From Atrichornis clamosus (taxonomy: Eukaryota; Chordata; Aves; Passeriformes; Menuridae), in contig WBMZ01011560.1 in NCBI GenBank assembly GCA_013400975.1, forward strand, positions 38,712 through 102,711: 64,000 nucleotides of DNA, read 5' to 3'. Both the position numbers and the translations under genes were made by a program. Below, piece by piece: positions 49,949 to 62,861 of the stretch. Under the pieces are notes generated by a model. That model worked only from the letters and a program-made list of their open reading frames with translations. It ran no database searches and was not told the DNA's origin. Position 1 is the first letter of the stretch, and every line of letters starts with the position of its first letter.

Positions 49949-50375
49949 ACAGAATCACAGAATAGGTTAGGTTGGAAGGGACCACAGTGGGCCATATGGT
50001 TCAACCTCCCTGCTCAAGCAGGGTTGTCCTGGAGCATGTTGCACAGGATTGCATCAAGACGGCTTATGAATATCTCCTGCAAGGGAGACTCCAGAACCTC
50101 TCTGGGCAACCTGTTCCAGTGCCTGGTCACTTTTACATTGAAGAAGTTCTTCCTCATATTCAGGTGGAACTTTCTGTGCATCAGCTTCTGCCCCTTACCT
50201 CAAGTCTACTGCTCAGCACCACCAAGAAAAGCCTGACCCCATTCTCCTGGCACCCCCTCCGGATATTTATACACACTGATGGGGTCCCCTCTCAGCTGTC
50301 TCTTTTCAAGACTGATTAGGACCCAATCTATCAGCCTCTTCTCTTAAGAGAGATGCTCCAGTCCACTAATCAACT
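49949..50375 (-). mobile_element. CR1 LINE 3'-end fragment
   Basis: Minus orientation. The plus strand begins CACAGAATCACAGAATAGG and continues GGTTGGAAGGGACCACAGTG, then CTCTGGGCAACCTGTTCCAG and GTCCCCTCTCAGCTGTCTC, all CR1 3' landmarks. It is 5'-truncated near 50375 and lies 48 bases from the end of the neighbouring LTR. No frame is intact. Confidence 0.85.
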
Positions 50376-53300
50376 CATCAAAACATAAATATGTTTCAAC
50401 ACCCTCGTCAGGAAACAGGAGACTGGAACCATTCAGTTCACCAGACTTCAGAGAAGAGAAACTCTTTGCTTCTCCTTCCTCCATGAAACTTCACCAAGAC
50501 TGAGAAGCTCAAAATATCACCAACTGCAAAAAGAAAAGCAGCTTTTTAATGAAATTCTTCATTGGGGCATTAATTTTTCACCTGCATTCCCAAGGTAATC
50601 AGATGTATTTGACCGTTGTCTGAGTGCCTATGTCTCTCCTGCCTCCCAAACATTGCCTGAACCTTTTGGTCAATTTCAAACAAATCAAATCTGATTAAAA
50701 ATTCCCCAAATCTCCATGAAAGAAAGTGGCCAAGAAGGACTCCCTGAGATGCTCCCTGGAGAATAGAAGCAGGTGGCAGGGCAGGGGATGAGCCAGCGAG
50801 TGCTCAACTTCAGGGGATTCCTTTGTGGGAGCTCCAAGATGCTGACGTTCTCAGGCACCTCTTTGGCCAGTCAGGAGATTGGGGGCTGCAGATAACAACC
50901 TTTGGTGTTGCCACTTATAATTCTTTCCCATCCTGGTGTTTCATATTTCATTATTATCATTATCTTTTACCTGGACTATTTATATCTCTAGCTGTAACCA
51001 TTTGTTTCCAGTCCCCTGGTTCTTTAAATAAGGCTGTCTAACTGTATTACTGTCATTTTTTGCCATTATTATTTCATTTAATTTTTTTTTGTGATGTAAG
51101 CTGCAGGCATAGCTCTAGCCATTATATGACTGTTTAATTTGAAGTAGAAATGTACCTAAAATAGTTTCTCTTTTCTTTCTTTTGAGACTTACAAGTTTCT
51201 TCTAAATTATGAATGCTTCCAGCCTGTTTTTCATTTGAGAGGTAATTGACAATCTGAATAACCTCTCAATTTTCTATCTGTTGTATTATACAGGAGTTCT
51301 AAAGTCTCACAGTGTTTATCCAAGACTTAACTTACCAAGCTGATGTGGCTATCCTTATATGAAGTTCAATGGTCAATGGAAAAATTCCTTTTTTACTGAT
51401 TCCTACCTTCAGGCAGAAGTAGATGCTTTTCAACAAGGGGAAATTTTTTATCCTGAATGATACTGGACATGTAAATCATGTTTTTAATAGGCTTAGAAAC
51501 TCAAGTGATTTTCCTTGAAATGTTTCTGCAGTGAATGTATGCCAGGGTCACAACTCATTTCAGAAAAGTGAGTCCTCAACATTTCAAATGAGAATTTCTA
51601 GAGAGACACCTTGGCAGAGGGGTCACAAGTATGAGTATGTTATTATCTCTCATCTGTAAAGGAGAAGTAAAGATGTAGGCAGGTAACAGAATCCAAGATG
51701 GAGGGTAAGTGCAGCCATTTCACGTAAGGACAAAGAACTCTCCCAGCTGTGCACATTTATCTCACACTGGATGCAACTGAGAGGGAACATCCCAACTGAA
51801 TGAAGCCAAAACTGCACATTCCTCACAATGTGCTTCTCCTAAATCTCCTGTGCTTAACTGTAAAACTGCTTCTTAGTAAAATGCAGCAGTTGAGGAGAAT
51901 AATTTTATTTATATCTGTCCTACTTCATAGTCAAATACACAATTCATTATTCAAATATTCCCTGCTCAAGATGAGGTATAACTGGGAAGGAGGAAATGCT
52001 GACTGAATAGGTCCACAACTGAATCTGTTTCTTGTGAGCAGCTGGAGGCAATGAACTGTTATTAATTTTATTATGTATTTTGTATTTGCCAGAAGCAAGT
52101 TGGATGTAAAGCTCTAACTAACAAGGTGTATGGAGTAGAAATGGTCTCCCTGTTGTTGGCTGCATCTTCTCAATAAAAGCTTTTTTCTCCTCTCCCCCTT
52201 TAATCTGTGTGAACATCAAGTGAATATTCCTGTCATTCTCAGGATGCCAAAACAGTCCCAACTCTGGAATCCTGTCCCATGAAACCACATGGCTGGGCCA
52301 CCAAGACCAAACATTAAGTGTTGCAGGAGAGGCAACCTACTGCTCCGCCTTTCCATTCTTGCTTTCCTTGGATAAAATCCGCAGTCATTCCAGTGCTCGC
52401 TCTGATCATCAAGAGCATGAAGTTCATGCTTCAGAGACAATCTCTATGGTATTAAAGTCTTACGTGTAACATCTTCAATAATCTCATGCCTGTGATGAAT
52501 GGCCTTTTAATGCGTTACTGGATCTTCAGAGATATTTGGGACACCCCATTGGCCCATTAAGAGAAAAGGTGACAGTAAATGCCAATTTTCTTCTGGTTTT
52601 ATTTCATACCAGATGGACTATGAACTGGATTGCAGTCAATGAAGAATTGTGGAGAATTGTACAAATCATGTGGCCTATACAGAAATAGGGCATGTAAAAC
52701 TTTCACCTCCTAACAAATTTATAAGTTAAAAAGTTTTAGGTTGGTTATTTGTTTGTTTGTATCAGATGATCCATTTAAATGAAAAGGACGAAGACAGACA
52801 ATTCATTCAATAATAGTTTGGAAGCACAGTTTGGCACTTGGACTTGAAAGCCATTGTATTATTCCAGAGTAACAGAACTGAAGACATTAACAGGCATCCA
52901 CTGCGATACCAAACTCCTACAAAGCACACAGAATTTAATCTATTTTTTCTCTATTTTTCTCATAATTGTAAATAGCTAAAGACACACAAAGACACACAGT
53001 TAATCACATTATTTTATTCTCATGTGCATTGAATTCTTACATTTTTGTGAGACAACATATACCAGCAAGAACTCTGAGCCAATGTTTTGAAAATTTCGTT
53101 ACTGTTTCAATGGAATGAAGCTGTTGGAGTGAAATAATCATGGTACCCACATCACATTTTGAAAACAGCTATTTTCCTTTTAAGTTCTAAACAGCAAAAC
53201 GTGTTGTTCAGACAACAGCCTATAATCACCATCAGTATCAGAATTTCAACCTTACTTGAAACAACAGCAAGAAGCAAGAGAAAGAACTCCAAATAAATTC

Positions 53301-54452
53301 AGTAGTAGAATTTAGGTATGTATCTCATCACAGAGCTTGAATTAATTCAGTTCTTCCTCCACCTCAACAGTTTTGGGCTATTGGCAAGCGAGATGGAAGA
53401 GATGAAAATGCCGAGTACAGAAGTTTAGGTTAGCAACAGTGACAGCTATTAACATAGCATAGGAAAGCACAACATTTCTGCACTGAGACTACTGGGGCTA
53501 GTGATGGAGGGGTGAGGGTAAAGAAACACCCTGCCCCATTCCTAGAAAACCACTTGCATTAGGGACTAGAAGGCTTAAGAGCAGACAATTTGTCTCTGTA
53601 CAGTGTTTCATGACTAAGACTGAAAAAGTTATTTTCAGTGGAAAAGGAATAGTGCTCTTGATTAATTTAGCTATTTTTCCTATTCACAGAATACCCAGAA
53701 ACAGCTCACAATTACCTTTAATTTATCCATTGTTGGAATTTATATGGTGCATCTTGTTGTAAGCCTTTTCAGTCCTCTTTTGGATCGATTCAATCCAATA
53801 TTGAAACAGCTTTCATTACCTGATAATAGTCACAAATCATAGAGGATTGCTGTTGTTCTTGAGTGGATTAGCATGACTCATAAATAAGAGAGGGGTTTAT
53901 AGAAAATCTTGAAGGAGTTCAGGTTTTCAAAGAGCTGTGAAATAAATGTCACGTCCTAAGCTGCTTTCTTATCCCTTGTGCTGCTTCCCTAAAGAGGCAC
54001 TGCCTAGTGCCTGCCAAAGAGATGTCTCTGTAGCCAGCAACTAGCAGTATCAATCCCCAAAGGATCTTTGTTCCTCAGTGGAAAACATATCCTTTTCAGC
54101 AAGTTCTGATCTTCTCACAGTAGACACCATGTAAGTGTGCTTGTGCATTGTAGAGCAATTTTCCATTCTCTAGTTGCAATGGCTGTGCCCCAGCTAGAGC
54201 ATTCAATGTTTCCAAGCTCCTAGGTCCAGTCTTGGCAGACAAAGAGAAGTGGTGTGAAATGAAATGGTCCTTGATTGGGAGGAATGGAAGCTAGGATTTG
54301 GTTTGGACACTGCTGTATGTGCAGACCTGCAGTTAAGTCTAGGTGTACCCTGTAGGATTTCCTCTTTACAGATCAGTGTTTAAAGACAGAATATTAAGCT
54401 TAATTTAGACTGCCAAGGCATAGAAATTCCACTGAAAAATCAAAATTAAGTT
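50376..54452. other. No feature supported
   Basis: AT-rich with ordinary composition. A minus-strand block at about 52316-52387 is exon-like in two frames but not callable. No recognised repeat family. Confidence 0.45.
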
Positions 54453-54545
54453 ATGAATGGAAAAAGAATGCATTTTAAAGACAATGTTTGCTTNCATTAT
54501 GAATGGAAAAGGCATCTAATGCATTTTAAAGACAATGTTTGCTTA
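54453..54545. repeat. Second direct duplication around a single N: probable assembly scar
   Basis: TATGAATGGAAAA ... GCATTTTAAAGACAATGTTT appears on both sides of a lone N at 54494. The copies are nearly identical apart from an extra GGCATCTAAT-type insertion in the second. Same signature as the scar at 24.65 kb. No exon is affected. Confidence 0.8.
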
Positions 54546-56042
54546 TCAAGTTCATTCAGAGTGTGCCGTTTAAACATAAATGTTATTATCTGAGATGAAA
54601 AAATTAATTTGTGTCAGTTCTGCGGAAGGAGGCATTGTCAGAACATGAAAGTCTCATCAAATAGCCCACTTGCCTGCATTATGGCTGCAAGATGTGACAA
54701 AGTTAGAGAATAATTTTGAGAAATGTATCTATTCAGGATTACAGGTATTAAGCAACCTGGATTCTATACCCTCCATATGAGTTTTGGTACAATCATGGCC
54801 AGAAATACCCATTTTTTTCCATTTCGAACTTGATTATTTTCAGGCTCTTGCTGATCATCAGTAGATGAACAATCTCTACAGCACCAACAATTGCTTCTTC
54901 ATGAAGATACTTGATCAAATCATCTTTCAAACTACTATTTTAAAAATAAATACATTGAACTTCTTAAATCCCCTGCTGTGGAAAGAAGAATTTCTAGGCT
55001 TCTGGATTATTTTCAATGCTCTTTCCTAAGCCCTCTCTAAAAACTCCTTCCTTATTTGCCAAAAGCTAACCATGAAACTTGTTTAAATAATGACACCTTT
55101 CTTTCCTCCATACAGAGATAGCAATAATACCATTTTTTCAGTCAGAAGGAATTTAGTTGAGTTAAATTTTCCTCCTTTTTGAAAATTTGTAGATTAAAAG
55201 TTATCAGTGCATTGGGGTTTCAGGGCTGAAAAATCTAAGAAATTAATTAAAAAATTAGAAGGTTACTATAATTCTAAAACTGGATGTTGGATTCACTAAA
55301 AGAAGGAAATGGAAAAGAAAAAAAATTCTGTGAGGTGATACTGATCCCAGTTTCTTAGACATATTTTAGGCAGCAAAGAATGGATATTTCTCATCTTACT
55401 CACTAAGTGAGCTTGCTTCCTCCAGAGGGACCTTTCTGTCCTAAGAAAAACTGTGTCAGTTCCCAAATGTTCTCCAAATGTTTGACACAAAAGGGTAAAC
55501 TAAGGACAGAGACCTTGTTGTAAATTACTTTTTTCTCTCTTTAGTGGATTTAAATGAGAAGTTTATTATCGCCTTAACATTCTTACAGTGGTTTAGTTCT
55601 GTATAATAGCAAAGCCAGTACTAAGTTAATTAAAAGAGCTATAATGTCTGAAAGAAGCCAGCAGGTTCCTATGGGTTGCTGATCAAAGAGAAAGTAGTTC
55701 TTTTTTAATGGTGTTTTTTTCTTGGTCCTTTAGAAACACTACATCTCTCTAATAACCTACAATGTTGCCATGATGACAAAATTACATAAACCAAATAATT
55801 TGAAATAGAATAAGGTTGAAAATGGAATTCACACAGAAAAAAAAAGTAAACCATCAACTAAAGAAAATTAGACCAGTAATTTAAAAGAGCAACCACAGGT
55901 CAATCTAGAACCATAATGTTCTGTACTCACATCACTTCAATGACCTAGTTTAAGAATGAGTAACAAAGGACAGAAATTATGAGGATCAATAATTCACTTG
56001 AGTGGTAGTGATGCATTTATGTAACAATGTAGTCTGAGTCAA
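54546..56042. other. No feature supported
   Basis: AT-rich sequence. A small minus-strand block near 55411-55451 has a good acceptor and the strong donor CTTA|GTGAGT, but it is only about 40 nt, so it is not called. Confidence 0.45.
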
Positions 56043-56885
56043 TGTCCTGGGTTGTGGGGATGTAGTAGCACAATGTATTCTCCCCCATCTGCATCAGCCC
56101 TGATGAGCTGTTAATGACAGGTCATTTGCAACAACTGCCCGGTGCATGTTCGGCCCCTGGGACTGCGAGCTGGGGTTAGATAAGATAAGGGGAATCCTGT
56201 GGTGAGGTAGGGTCCCTTTGGCTTCACAAAAGGCACAGCTGGGAGAGCTTCCCCCTGAAAGCACCAACAATGATCACACCCATCCTGAGGAGGCCATCTC
56301 TGTTAATGGCCATCATGGACCATGGGCAGCTGAAACGACCCAACCGCCCAGAACCTCCCAAATTATCTTATCTCATCATTCCATTGTGAAACGCTCCGCC
56401 CTGGGGGAGGGACATGGACATTCCTGCGGGAATAGAATGAAGCCTGCCTGGACCCTGGGACACACTCTCCAGCACCAATTCCAGGAGCTGCAGAGGACCA
56501 CCAGTGCCACTGGACTGCATTCACCACTGCCATGTGACTGCAGCCATCATCTCCACTGGACTGCAACCACCGCCCAACCGGACTGCATCCCCCCTGCCTC
56601 ACCAGCGCCCCTACTCGGGTGTGGCTGTAACTACACCACAGGGGAACCCGGGTGACAGGCGGGGAGCCTGTTACCGCTGTTTGTTGTTGTTATTGCTGCT
56701 GTTTGTTCTGTCGGGTTATATCTATCTATCTATTTTAGTAAAGAACTGTTATTTCTTTTCCCATATTTGATCTCAAAAGCCTGATAATTTTCAAAACTAC
56801 AATAATTCAGGGGAGGGGGAGATTCCTTCCACTCCAGGAGGGTCCTGCTTTTCCTTGGCAGATATCTGCCTTTCAAACGAAGACA
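56043..56885 (+). mobile_element. ERVL-like solo LTR, 843 bp
   Basis: It starts TGTCCTGGGTTGTGGGG and ends CTTTCAAACGAAGACA (TGTC...GACA ends). The flanks show a 5-bp duplication with one mismatch: GTCAA at 56038-56042 and TTCAA at 56886-56890. A 5-bp duplication is normal for ERVL elements. The 3' part has TTTAGTAAAGAACTGTTATT followed by a G-rich run, as in avian ERVL LTRs, and a short (TATC)n tract at 56718-56734. No internal genes. The frames at 56218-56770 are incidental. Confidence 0.8.
56718..56734. repeat. Short (TATC)n tract
   Basis: Four tetranucleotide units within the LTR, next to a TTG/TTA-rich stretch. Confidence 0.7.
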
Positions 56886-59800
56886 TTCAATGAGATGAAG
56901 CTATGGCTATACAGTACTTGGAATTGAGGGACCTGTGTGTCTGTGTTGTCCCCCATCAGTTATCACGCTAATGGGCACACAGATATTTTTAATGTCCAGA
57001 TCAGAGAACTGTTTGACTCTAACCATACATTTACTTTCCTTGCACACAATGGATTTTTGTTTGTGTCTGTAAAGAATGGCAGTATTCAATATGATCTGTA
57101 TTCTGAAGGAAAACAAAGCAAAATATTTATTGTTCTCCATAATGCCTAAAGAAATCTTTTTAAAATGCAGGAAATACCTTTTTACTCTGAAAGTTTCAGA
57201 TCACCTAACTGGTTTTCTCCTATGCTTTAAACTACTCTTCTTATCCAAGTATAAATGGATTTCTGAAGAAGGGGGTTTTTTGTGGGGCAGGGAGAAAGAG
57301 AAGATTGTAATTTGTCGTGCATATTAGCAATGGGCATAAAGAGGAGGGAGATGTGGCTAACACAAAAGGGAGATTTTCTCAGCTTCCTGTAATAGATCCT
57401 GTGAAAAAAATATTATATTTTAAAAGTACCAGTAATGTGTATCCCCAGATAACTTATAGAAAGAAAACCCACAGACTTCTGAATTTTCATTTTCATATCT
57501 TAACATAGATACAACATTGTGTCTGTCTCACCTACGAACCTTTTTATGCAGGTGTTTTAGTAAACACCTAGGACATTTCTTAAAAAGTGCTTGTGTCAGG
57601 TAAACTAAAACTTTTGTAGCGAGATCTTGATTTGAATCATGTTCAGTGGGAAGATTCTGAGGCCAAACTGGGTACAGAAAGAGAGAAAAGAAAACACTGT
57701 GTTAAATCTATGAATCTGACTTATTTGTTCTAAAAAAAGACATTTCAGCACCAGTCATGTTTCAAAAACACTCCGTGTGTTTACTGATATTCTGGTAAGG
57801 AATTCAGAGAAATATGAAAATCTGAAAGGTCAGAGCAAGAAAGATTATCAGCCTCCATGCCCTTTTTATTTTGGTGTCATTAGTAATTATAAAATATTTT
57901 GCCACTGTTATCCCTCAGTGATAAGGTTTTTGATGTGCCATATAGATGGAGCAGGAGAGACAAAAAGTGATACATTTGACATAAAAATTACATGGCCTTT
58001 TGTATTTTCTGTAAAAAACCTGAGGCAATTTGGATGCTAGCACAGTCATCTTCAAATGTAAACCTATTTTAAGTCAGAGTGTGAGAAACAGAATTTAGGC
58101 AGTGAGAAATTTTGTGAACAGTTTTTCCCAGTAAATATAGCCCTATTTTGGAGTGAAAGGACCCGGTGAATTAGGCTGATTTTTGCTGACCAACTCCATT
58201 TCCACAAATATTCACCAAATTATTTACTCAAAATCAATCAGCCTGTGGTGTCTTTGTACACTGTTCACTTTATTCATTTCCCACACACTGAAATGGGGAC
58301 AGCATGATATACATGCCTCATTGACTCTACACTGGGATACTTTAAAAAAGGTATTATTATCAATAAAAAGAAATAACAAACTATGATTAGTGAACATATT
58401 TTTTTTCTCTGCATGATTATCTTTGATGACAAGAGAAAATGGGTTACAAACCAAGTACATATAATGAAGATAATTTTAGAAAGCACTTGAAAAGACCAAA
58501 TATTTAATCTGGAGTTAAGAAGATATCTTAAGAATTCATAAATATTCTTAAGGTTGGTACTGGTGTCTTTAATGAGTTTAGTTCTGTTAATCTATTTCAG
58601 ACTTTGCACTGATTAGGAACACTGAAATAATACCTTGTGGCTAGAGTGCACTGGCTGAATAATAAGCCAGGCTCCCACCATGAACACAGTCTTGAGTATA
58701 TCTCAAAAATTTTGGCTGCATCAGACAGAAAAACACATGCTGAAATGGAGCTATTCTGGAGTAATTTATGAATACTGTATTTTGATCTACATGAAAAAGT
58801 ATTCATTGCAGGAGTACAAGAGGGTTGTCAGCAGAAACAAGGAGTGAGATAAGGAGAATGGCTAGAAGTTAGACATAACTCCAGCAAATGTTGGTGTGCT
58901 TTTAAATCATTGACTTTAAAATATTTGTTTCTTCAAAGAACAGGCTACAGTAACAGTTTCTCCAGAAAGACTAAATTTTGTGAATTAATTGTAAAGGAAG
59001 GAGCTCCACTATGGCCCATAAAGAGTGCCAGGTAAAAGAAATTGTTCAGACAAACTGGGTGAAGAAAGATACCTGCTCATGCTTCAGAAAATTAGCTGAT
59101 ATTTGTAAACTCTCTGGGTACTGATCAGTTCTTTATTATCATATACACAGAATCATATGCCTAGTTACTGTCTAAAATCCTTCTCTTTCCAGCTGCTCAC
59201 CTTCTGGGTGAGCACAGCTAATGCCTGCACAGCTCTGCAGCTCAGAGTATCTTCATATGAACATCCCAGGTACAATAAAGACACATAGCCTGGTCTTGAG
59301 ATGCCTCAGAGGAGGCAGAAAAGCAGCTACCCTGGGTCGCAGACACTGGACTATCAAGTTGATTGGGGATTTTCTGTGAAATCGTAACATTCCTGCTTAA
59401 GACCTAAGTTTTGAAAAATGCATGCGTATTCCTGAGTTTAGAAATGAGACTTACAGCTTCATTTATTTGGATAACTGCAAAGCCATTAAAACTGGCACTA
59501 TTGAAAGAAAGGATAAAGAACTAAAGAACTTTCCATCCAAAGCTGCTGGATTCTTCTATTCATGCAAGCAACTAACTCTCCCCTATAGCTAAGAGACATG
59601 TCATTTTGCTATCGTGATTTATGCCAGTAGTGGGAACATAGCCAGGGGCAGCACAGAAAATAGTTGCCTAATTTAAAATTCTCAATACCTAATAATAAAA
59701 GAGTGCTCCATATATTACAACAATATTCTTTCTGGAAAATGTCCACTCCTTTCAGTCAAACTGCAAAAAAAGATCCTTGCAATACATATCATAGACCTTG

Positions 59801-62453
59801 CTATAACATCTGTAAGAGAAGTCCCCTCCCCAGATCTGGATATGGACCTTTCTTTAAGAGTAATATTTCTGTTATAGGGCATATTATACCCACATTTTCC
59901 ATAAATGATTGGAATAAATTACTCTTTTTAGACTCCCTCTAATTAGAGCCAGGGAAACAATATGTGATTAACAGCCCACAAGAGCCAGTACAAGCACAGA
60001 AGGCAGAGACTGTGGAAGCGGGGTCATGCAGAGGTCTTGGTGACAGAGAGGTGAAGCAGACCTAAAATCTTCATCATATGCTGCTGCAGTCCAATTACTG
60101 TGCATTTTGCTACTAAGCTCGAAATAAAAATTGTAGGTTGTGACAGGAGAACATGGCTAGGAAAAAGACCCTCAGGAAATGTAAACCTTGCAAAGTGTAT
60201 TGAGGAAAGTGCAGAAGAGAACTTGCCTTGGCACCCAAAATAACAAATAGGAAGATGCCACCACACAAGAAAACACACACCAAAACCTTTCCCAACGTGT
60301 TACCCAGCATCTGGAATATCACCTTCCTGAGCCTGGTTCTGACACTGTTGCACATTGCTGCACTTAAGGATTTGTTTTAATTTATGGAGATTACTTTAAT
60401 GAGACTCCTCATATGTGGAACCAAAATTAAAGCATTAGATTGCTTAAGAGCAATTGCTGCATCACATGCAAAGATCTTTGAAGGATCATGTCCAACTTGT
60501 AGACCAAGCAGGGCATGCTTATAAAAAGAGCAGAAGGTTTTTCATCCAGCAGAATGAAGGTGTAGATTTTCTGCAAGTTAAGTAAATTAAATGCATCTTA
60601 CAGCAGTTTTCAGAAGCAGTTGTTTTTCCAACAAGGTGTGTTGGTGATTTGGTTCCTTCTGTACTTCTCTTCTAGAGATCCATGTTATAAGGTTTTTGTA
60701 CAAGAAATTCAGTGTTCAGTATGCTGTCATAGTAGCAGTCATAGGATGTTTGGAAGCAGCTTTAGTAGGGAAGAAGCTTTTGTGGTGAACAACTGCAGTT
60801 ACGTGCACAAGCTCTGGAACATATTGTCTGTCATTAATTTGAATATAGCAATATAGAAATTTAGAAAGCAGGCAGCTGAATATTGCAGTTTGGCAAGATA
60901 TAATCTAGATAGCCTCAGCACTACATGCAGGAGGCACTGGGGGCCTTTGGGTTGAATGACAAACCTCTCCCACTTTCACACATTTTTAGACACTTCCAAG
61001 TTGCTGCTCATGGTGTCACCTGTTGCTGATTTGAGTCTCTTAGAAGCCATCAGTGTAATTTTGGTGGCCACCACACACAATTTTATACTCAGAGTAGCCT
61101 GTGCATTTCAAGGAGCAGAGAGTGCTGTAGGGGTAGATAGATTAAAAAAAAAAATCTAAAAATATGCCCTTTCTCTGTACAGAGGAGTAAGTGTCATAGC
61201 TCCCTTGCCCTCCCTTTCACCATCGTTTGAGCTGAAATGCTGCATTTGTGTCACTGAGATTCAGTGCCAAGATGAGCATTTTCCACCTATATAGGAGCTT
61301 AAAATAGCACAGAGGCTGACAGAAATACCTTGAAGGCTGACAGAGGGGTGGTTTTCTGATATATTCTACTCTGTTGTGGGAAGTTTTTATTTATTTAGAA
61401 TGATATAAGCACCCTGGGGAGGAATATGGCTTAGATTTACTCTGGTCTGACCCAACTACAGTGTGTCTGAAATGCAAAGTTATCATTGAGCACTCCCCAA
61501 GGGCCTGGAAATGGTGCAGCCCTACTGAATGATAGATTTTTAGCAGTTCTCCTGCATGGATCACACTTGGTTGATGTAATGCTGATTAAAGCAAGCACAC
61601 TTCCTCTACAGCACTCCCATTCATCCCTCCACAGCCACTTACTGCAGAGACCATGCAAGCTTTTAATTATTTTACTAAACAGGGAACATTTTTCTTGGAA
61701 GTGCATAATGAAATTTTAATGACCATGCTTTTTATTCCAACAGGAAGACGTCAAATAGCAGCAAAGTCCATGTAAAATTCCACATAGGTTTCAACTTTCC
61801 TTCCACAGCACCAAGCAGAAGGCAGGAGCCCAAGGAGAAGGCAGGAAACTCAAAGTAATATGTAGCACTGTTATTGTCCTCAAGTCATAAACTCCAAGGC
61901 TTTGCTTTCCTACAGGGAGGCAAAGCCTGTTTTCTGGTGCTTCCACAGCCATGGGCACCCCATCCCACTGCCTTTAGCTCAAGCACAGACAGAGAAGCAA
62001 CATGCCTGTCCACTGAGGTATGTATGTCTCAGACTCATAGTCAAGATTACAGGTGGGAGGGTCTTCTCTTCTCACACCCTGACACCTGGTTAACCCTCTT
62101 CCCCCAACAAAAGAGCACTGAGAAGGATGATAATTGATTGTTTTGCCATATACAGAAATGTCAGACACTGTGCTCCAAAGTGTGTTGGTGAGCTACATTG
62201 TACACAGTGCAGGACATTGTAGTTACTAACCTATGTTCTCACTGTGAAAGTGCTGCTGACAGGCAGGTGCTCATAGACCCAACTGGCCAGTCATGGTCTG
62301 CAAATAGGCTTTGCAGTCATACCACTACTGTTCTTCACACTTTACCAAAAAGAAAAGCCCTAAGGATTTAGATTTTAATTTTAATATGTATTATTAGTTA
62401 TCATTTGCTGTCCATTCAGGGGTAAGATATGACTATATTTAATTGAGATAGAA
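56886..62453. other. No gene recognised
   Basis: Minus-strand frames at 58597-58806 and 60024-60355 include plausible acceptors but no convincing frame or donor. An A-rich run is at 61143-61154. No repeats were recognised until the compact LTR at 62454. Confidence 0.4.
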
Positions 62454-62678
62454 TGTGGGAGTTTAGAATGCAGATAGTAGCAGTGACCTTCTAGTCTTGG
62501 TAAAAATTAAGCCTTGGAAGAAGCTAACAAACTTTGCAGGTCTGCAAATGTTTTACTTACATGGGGACAAAGGGAATTGTGAAAGCCCTCGTGTTTGTAA
62601 GAGTATATAAACCCTGTATGTGAAAAATAAAGTTAGCTTTGCCTGCACCCTGTGAAATCCGTGTCTTCAATCGCCACA
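62454..62678 (+). mobile_element. Compact solo LTR, 225 bp
   Basis: The ends are TGTGG and CCACA, perfect 5-bp inverted repeats. The flanks ATAGAA (62448-62453) and AAAGAA (62679-62684) form a 6-bp target duplication with one mismatch. A TATA-like TATATAAA lies about 20 bases before the AATAAA at 62626, and the sequence after it resembles a short R-U5. The 6-bp duplication suggests a class II element. No internal region. The boundaries rest on the ends and duplication only. Confidence 0.65.
62602..62631 (+). promoter_or_regulatory. LTR TATA box and polyadenylation signal
   Basis: GTATATAAACCC is followed closely by AAAAATAAAG. Their order and spacing are those of a very short LTR. Present activity is unknown. 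Confidence 0.5.
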
Positions 62679-62861
62679 AAAGAACTGCACTAGTAACTTT
62701 CTGTACCTCTGCAAAACACATAGAAAACACATCTTACAACTTCTTTCTGTTCTCTTTACTTTCTGAAAATTTTCCTTTGGTGTAAACTTTCATTTTATTT
62801 TTCTTTCTTCACAAAATTTTGCTTTCCCTCATGCTCTCTGGAAGAGGCTGCATCAAAATAA

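Noticed and set aside
49059..50319. A series of plus-strand open frames of 69-154 codons
   Set aside because: They are antisense readings of the ERVL LTR and the CR1 fragment.
52316..52387. Minus-strand block with several CpG and two open frames
   Set aside because: Too short, with only a moderate acceptor; chance cannot be excluded.
56218..56770. 145-codon plus-strand frame and overlapping frames
   Set aside because: They fall inside the ERVL-like LTR and have no relation to retroviral proteins.
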